NCBI GenBank assembly: GCA_964634885.1
Contig: CAZWLN010000060.1
Location: 1-27,874, forward strand
DNA from: DAINRZ01 sp964634885
Lineage (GTDB): Bacteria; Bacteroidota; Ignavibacteria; Kapaibacteriales; UBA2268
Direction: 5' to 3'
Length of the DNA: 27,874 bases
Shown here: positions 24,178-27,874 of the stretch, in pieces
Position numbering within the stretch: the stretch's first letter is position 1
Layout of the letters: every line of letters begins with the position of its first letter
Translations under genes and position numbers: made by a program
The notes under the pieces: generated by a model
The model's input: the letters and a program-made list of their open reading frames with translations, nothing else
What the model was told of the DNA's origin: nothing
Database searches by the model: none

Positions 24178-25482
24178 TTATTCGCAGATGATTACTTTCT
24201 TTATGAACTGCTTGTTCCCAAAGTCAAATTGAATGAAATAAACCCCATTGTTTAAGTATTCTGCCGGAATATCCATTTCCGTCCCGTCCGGAACAAAACA
24301 ATCCTTTCGCGCAACTGGCCTGCCGTAAATATCAAAAACTGTAATGCCGTCGATGGATGGTATGCCGTCAGCAGTTTTGATGATAAATGCCTGGCGATCG
24401 GGGCTATAGTATGCTTCTACGTCATTAAACAAACTGTTGCCGGTTTTGTCTTCGACTGAGTTAATAATAATATCGGCAGTGTCGCTGTAGAGTATGGCTT
24501 TCACAGCAATGGAATTAGTAACTTTACAGTAATATGAACCTGAGCTTTTGGCTTTGTAAATGGAATCGACAGCGTCGGGTATCGGGGCAGTATCTTTGAA
24601 CCATTGATAGATATTCGCCGTACCGTCTGCCCAGACTGCCAGGGCAACCTCTCCGCCGATGTTTGTTTGAATTACCGGAAGAACCGTGTCCTGTTCATCA
24701 TAGTAAGCTACCTTGATTTTCGCAACCTGTTCCAGGTATTTGAATGTCAGTTTATTATGTTTAGCTTCAATATATTTCAATTTAGGAGATCTATTTAAAT
24801 CAGGGATAGATGTAAAATAATTGTAGCTAATAAGTAATTTTTCTAATGCGGGAAGATATACTTCAGACAGACTACCACTGAATTCATTAAATGACAGGTT
24901 TAAAGTATCCAGGCTATTGTATGGCAATTTCGGAATTTCACCGTAGAAATTATTCCTGCTAAGATCAATATACTTTAATTTATATGAATGAAAAAAAGGC
25001 ATTGGGCCTGTTAAATTCAGACTGTCTAAGATTATTTTTTCCAAAGCCGGAAAACTATAGTCAGGAATTGTACCACCCAAATTGTTTCTGTATATCTCGA
25101 TTATTTTTACTTTTTTCGAGTAGATTTTCGGCAAACCACCTGTAAGGTTATTATCTCCGATATGCAGTACTTCAAGGTCTGTAAGATTGAGATCGGGTAG
25201 TGTTCCGTTCATATTAATCATTGGAAAGGATAATATTTTAACAATATACATTGTATCAACCTGGTTGATAACAATACTATCAATTCCCAAGCCCATCCAC
25301 TGATCTATTGACCTATCAAACCAATGACTGTTCCAATCCCAATTTTCACCTCCGGTACTGTTGTAGAAATCAACTAATGTCAGGGAGTCGGTTTGGCGTA
25401 TGTATTTGTTGGCATAGCAGTGGTTATTATATAATAATAAAAATGCTAAGGTATATAGAAATATTTTAAAGAAAAATTTCAT
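24178..25482 (-). CDS. exported leucine-rich-repeat / Ig-like protein with T9SS tail
   Basis: This 434-residue protein has a signal peptide (MKFFFKIFLYTLAFLLLYNN). The segment DSLTLVDFYNSTGGENWDWN is the usual cap of bacterial plant-type LRR proteins. About seven LRRs follow between 72 and 245 (LEVLHIGDNNLTGGLP, LKYIDLSRNNFYGEIP). An Ig-like segment of about 255-330 (NIYQWFKDTAPIPDAVDSIY and SGSYYCKVTNS) leads to a C-terminal sorting-like domain from about 350, ending ITVFDIYGRPVARK, GVYFIQFDFG and KKVIICE. Together these predict a T9SS-exported surface protein, perhaps an adhesin. Composition changes sharply at the LRR/Ig boundary near 24750: the LRR part is AT-rich, the rest is not. The 149 bases between recF and this gene's stop are AT-rich with no hairpin seen. 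Confidence 0.85.
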   Translation of the reverse strand: MKFFFKIFLYTLAFLLLYNNHCYANKYIRQTDSLTLVDFYNSTGGENWDWNSHWFDRSIDQWMGLGIDSIVINQVDTMYIVKILSFPMINMNGTLPDLNLTDLEVLHIGDNNLTGGLPKIYSKKVKIIEIYRNNLGGTIPDYSFPALEKIILDSLNLTGPMPFFHSYKLKYIDLSRNNFYGEIPKLPYNSLDTLNLSFNEFSGSLSEVYLPALEKLLISYNYFTSIPDLNRSPKLKYIEAKHNKLTFKYLEQVAKIKVAYYDEQDTVLPVIQTNIGGEVALAVWADGTANIYQWFKDTAPIPDAVDSIYKAKSSGSYYCKVTNSIAVKAILYSDTADIIINSVEDKTGNSLFNDVEAYYSPDRQAFIIKTADGIPSIDGITVFDIYGRPVARKDCFVPDGTEMDIPAEYLNNGVYFIQFDFGNKQFIKKVIICE

Positions 25483-25888
25483 AATTACCCCCCGATACCG
25501 ATGTTTAAAGATACCACTTAATAGTCTGGTCTAATGTATGAAATATTTACATATAATTCAAACAATATTTTTTTCCTAATGCCAGTATTAGTCTTTTTGT
25601 GTAATTCGACTGACTGCAACACTGACTGCTGAACAATAAGCTTGCTACTATTTTGACATTAAGCCCGGCAGCTCTTTCACTTTTTTACTTTAACTGCTGC
25701 AATTGTAAAAAATCTGGTAGAAAGAGTGTAATTTCATATTTTCATTGCCACGAGCATCAACTCGTAGCTGATAAATCCACGTTTCATTTTTACCTGATCC
25801 CCGAATAATTCACCTGCCAAAAAAAATCGTGCATAAAAATAAATATTTTTTCATAAATTTATTTTTTTTAATAATTGCAAGTGAGAAG
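25483..25888. other. divergent AT-rich intergenic region, no gene seen
   Basis: This 406-base gap lies between the divergent LRR gene and a membrane-protein gene and should hold both promoters. I see a G-rich ribosome-binding stretch just before the LRR start, a short hairpin ACGAG-CATCAA-CTCGT at 25750-25765, and an imperfect direct repeat of ACTGACTGC at about 25606-25631. An inverted pair CTCTTTC/GAAAGAG flanks 25680-25725. None is strong enough to name. No plausible coding frame. Confidence 0.5.
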
Positions 25889-26578
25889 ATGAAGAAATTG
25901 ACAATTACTCTCGGATACTGGTCCTCGTTTTTCTGTGCCTTTACTTTCCTGGTTTTCACAGGCTGTTTCATTGCCATTGCCGTCTCGTCGCCGGTTTTCA
26001 CCTGGTCGGGCATCGGGGCTTATGCCGCCTATGTCAGCCAGTACAGCCAGGTTTATAAATATATAGCCCAGTTCATGATGATTGTGTTCGGAGTGTCATA
26101 CCTCATTCTTACACTTTCCATCTTCGGATGCACTCCCGACGAGAAGAAGCCCCTCGGTAAACTGTCCGTCTTTTTCGCTCTCTTGTTTGTTGCGATGATC
26201 AGCATCCATTATTTTGTACAGCTTACTGCCGTCAGGATGGCGTTTGACAAAGGCGTTTACCACGGCTTTGAGCATTTCGTTCAGGGCAATCCCTATTCCG
26301 TCATGTCGGCAATTAATATGCTGGGCTGGACCCTCTTTTTCGGATTGTCTTCGTTGTTTGCCGCTTTCCTGATGCCCACCGGCACTAAACCGGAGAAAAC
26401 AGCGAGGCTCTTCTTTTTCCTGAATGCAGCCTTTTGCTTCCTTGGCGGTGTCGGCTATGCCCTTGACATTGTCCCGCTTGTGTTCCTATGCATCAATTTC
26501 GGGATGGGAGGCTCTGTAATAGTAATTTCAATTGCCCTTTTCCTGAAGTTCAGGCGTATGCGGCGGCAGGGTGAATAA
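25889..26578 (+). CDS. multi-helix inner-membrane protein, function unknown
   Basis: I do not recognise the family. The 229-residue product has about six hydrophobic helices, including FFCAFTFLVFTGCFIAIAV, FMMIVFGVSYLILTLSIF, LSVFFALLFVAMISIHYFV, INMLGWTLFFGLSSLFAAFL, LFFFLNAAFCFLGGVGYAL and FGMGGSVIVISIALFLKF. It ends in a basic tail (RRMRRQGE), so the C-terminus is probably cytoplasmic. The helix arrangement is reminiscent of small DUF-type membrane proteins of Bacteroidota, with no catalytic motif visible. I chose the ATG at 25889 because a purine-rich GTGAGAAG lies directly upstream; a GTG at 25829 would add a further hydrophobic stretch but lacks support. Confidence 0.75.
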   Translation: MKKLTITLGYWSSFFCAFTFLVFTGCFIAIAVSSPVFTWSGIGAYAAYVSQYSQVYKYIAQFMMIVFGVSYLILTLSIFGCTPDEKKPLGKLSVFFALLFVAMISIHYFVQLTAVRMAFDKGVYHGFEHFVQGNPYSVMSAINMLGWTLFFGLSSLFAAFLMPTGTKPEKTARLFFFLNAAFCFLGGVGYALDIVPLVFLCINFGMGGSVIVISIALFLKFRRMRRQGE

Positions 26579-26684
26579 TCCTGTATGAGAATTTGAAACC
26601 CGCTTTTATTTCTCCTTTTATTATTGAGAATATTGTATTAATTTACTCCCAATCCGGTATATGAAATTAATAGAGGAATAACTT

Positions 26685-27164
26685 ATGAATCCTGCTTCTT
26701 ATCATCTGTTTTTGAACCATATACCAGTTGTTGGGATTATGTTGCTCTTGCCGTTATTGGCATATTCCATTTTTAAGAACGACAAGAAGTTAATAAACAT
26801 CAGCCTGGTTGGATTGGTTCTCATCGCACTGATCACCATACCTGTGTATATTACCGGCGACATAGCCGAAGAAGTGATATTGGGCTTGCCCGGCGTGGAG
26901 CAGGAAATCATAGAAGAGCATGAAACCCTTGCGTTCTATTCATTCCTGCTTGTTGACTTAATCGGCGCTTTTTCAATTGCAGGGTTGGTAATTATCAGGA
27001 AAAATGAAGAACGCCGCCGTACAATCGGCATCATTGCATTGGGCCTGACTATTGTAGCATTCCTGATGATGGTTTTCGTTGCACACAGTGGAGGATCGAT
27101 CCGCCACACAGAGATCAGGAAAGGCTACGTCCAGCCTCCGCACGAAGAAGAAGTCGAAGATTAG
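26685..27164 (+). CDS. four-helix membrane protein with conserved-looking histidines
   Basis: This 159-residue protein has four predicted membrane helices near 14-30, 38-55, 82-104 and 114-133. Histidines lie at or near helix ends: H7 and H12 in YHLFLNHIPVVG, H79 in EEHETLAF, and H134 and H141 in VAHSGGSIRHTEI. This resembles DUF2231-like membrane proteins, where paired histidines could bind heme or metal; that is inference. The C-terminus is acidic and His-containing (PPHEEEVED). GAGG about 8 bases before the ATG supports the start. It is 106 bases after the previous membrane-protein gene with no hairpin between, so they may share a transcript. Its stop is only 7 bases from the convergent T9SS-tailed gene. 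Confidence 0.75.
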   Translation: MNPASYHLFLNHIPVVGIMLLLPLLAYSIFKNDKKLINISLVGLVLIALITIPVYITGDIAEEVILGLPGVEQEIIEEHETLAFYSFLLVDLIGAFSIAGLVIIRKNEERRRTIGIIALGLTIVAFLMMVFVAHSGGSIRHTEIRKGYVQPPHEEEVED

Positions 27165-27171
27165 CGACGGT

Positions 27172-27874
27172 TCATTTAACGATACGCAATTCTTTCACGA
27201 TTGACTCCCTGCCGGTATTGATGCTGATATAATAGATGCCGGAGGGCAGGTCCGTCAGGTTGACGGGAATTGACATGGCGCCGGATGAATAGCCTTTGTA
27301 AATGCCTGTTGCCCGGGCCCCAAGGATATTGTACAAGCCGATCTCAAGCTCGCAGGGATGAGGTAGCGCAACTCTGATGCCGGTTTCGGATGATGCCGGG
27401 TTAGGGCCGATGCTTACCTGGAGTTGGTTGACGGCATTGTCGGCGCTGTTGGAGGGCTGCCGGTACAGTATCATGCAGTTTCCTGCCTCCACTTCAACTG
27501 TTCCGTTTACCTGTGTGTATTCAATTTTTTGGGTAACAGGGACACCTTCGTTGGACACAGCACCGCCGCCGGAGGTTACAATCTTTGTCCAGCCGTCTCC
27601 GCTAAGGTTGTAATTAATTGCAGAGCCGGAAGTGTTACACAGTACCATGCCGTTTTCGTAGTCCCTTTTCCACAGTGAATTGTATTCCGTGCCGCTTACT
27701 CTGAGGCTGTCGAACCTGTCGGGTAAAGGCCCCTGTCTGCCGAGGCCTATTTCATATTCCGGGAACCAGCCGACGCTGCCGCCGTCTAATATATTGAGAT
27801 AGCTGGTGTTATTCTTGATGAGCATATACATACCCGTGCGCCTGAGCCTTTCTGCCGGTGAACCGGCGTTGAAC
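27172..27874 (-). CDS. C-terminal part of a T9SS-tailed exported protein (5' end outside window)
   Basis: The frame is open through the right edge, so an internal ATG at 27831 is not the start. The visible 233 residues begin FNAGSPAERLRRTGMYML. They include NSLWKRDYENGMVLCNTSGS and a VEVEAGNCMILYR end, a pattern like the C-terminal barrel region of some putative glycoside hydrolases (W-R-x-F/Y-x-NG-x-V-x-x-N then a beta-sandwich). I offer this as a guess only. The last ~75 residues, VSIGPNPASSETGIRV to IVKELRIVK with LYNILGARATGIYKG and DLPSGIYYISI, form a type A T9SS sorting domain. The product is therefore expected at the cell surface or outside the cell. Confidence 0.82.
   Translation of the reverse strand, partial: FNAGSPAERLRRTGMYMLIKNNTSYLNILDGGSVGWFPEYEIGLGRQGPLPDRFDSLRVSGTEYNSLWKRDYENGMVLCNTSGSAINYNLSGDGWTKIVTSGGGAVSNEGVPVTQKIEYTQVNGTVEVEAGNCMILYRQPSNSADNAVNQLQVSIGPNPASSETGIRVALPHPCELEIGLYNILGARATGIYKGYSSGAMSIPVNLTDLPSGIYYISINTGRESIVKELRIVK

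Noticed and set aside
25750..25765. Hairpin ACGAG-CATCAA-CTCGT as terminator or operator
   Set aside because: A five-base stem with no T tail in a long AT-rich gap is well within chance expectation.
27165..27171. Terminator between the convergent membrane-protein and T9SS genes
   Set aside because: Only seven bases separate the stops, and no hairpin with a T tail is seen at either gene end.

Overview
The window looks like chromosomal DNA of a Bacteroidota/Chlorobiota-group (FCB) bacterium, possibly an Ignavibacteria- or Kapabacteria-like lineage. Three predicted exported proteins end in type IX secretion (T9SS) sorting-type domains. There is a PD40/OmpA-type outer-membrane protein, an SBBP-repeat protein and a signal-peptide-bearing TldD pair. 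Base composition is moderate, with locally AT-rich genes. The phylum call is inference from gene content; no rRNA or tRNA was seen.

Left part, minus strand (1-8855): one tightly packed run of eight genes, read from about 8855 down to the left edge: acyl carrier protein, AMP-dependent acyl ligase, LuxE-like acyl-protein synthetase, LuxC-like acyl-CoA reductase, AAC(3)-fold N-acyltransferase, NodB-like deacetylase, purD and a PD40/OmpA-domain protein cut by the edge. Gaps are 21 bases or less and three junctions are ATGA overlaps. The first six genes look like a carrier-based acyl-activation and acyl-transfer cassette for modifying an amino sugar, glycan or lipid. This is the most system-like part of the window.

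Middle (9066-15808): a large exported protein with SBBP repeats, an L-type lectin domain and a T9SS tail. A bidirectional terminator separates it from a convergent pair of exported TldD/PmbA-family proteins, one with an intact metal site and one with every metal-binding residue replaced.

Right-middle (16135-20591, plus strand): a four-gene operon with a triple-PAS/GAF histidine kinase, a small secreted protein, a thioredoxin-fold lipoprotein and a probable outer-membrane barrel protein. It overlaps tail-to-tail with psd (phosphatidylserine decarboxylase), which is divergent from dnaN. dnaN and recF follow, separated by a terminator and two copies of a palindromic repeat. dnaA is not adjacent.

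Right end (24178-27874): a leucine-rich-repeat/Ig-like protein with a T9SS tail, two small multi-helix membrane proteins of unknown function, and the C-terminal part of another T9SS-tailed exported protein that runs off the window. The SBBP and LRR genes both show a sharp change from AT-rich N-terminal coding sequence to genome-typical C-terminal coding sequence, suggesting domain replacement in surface proteins.
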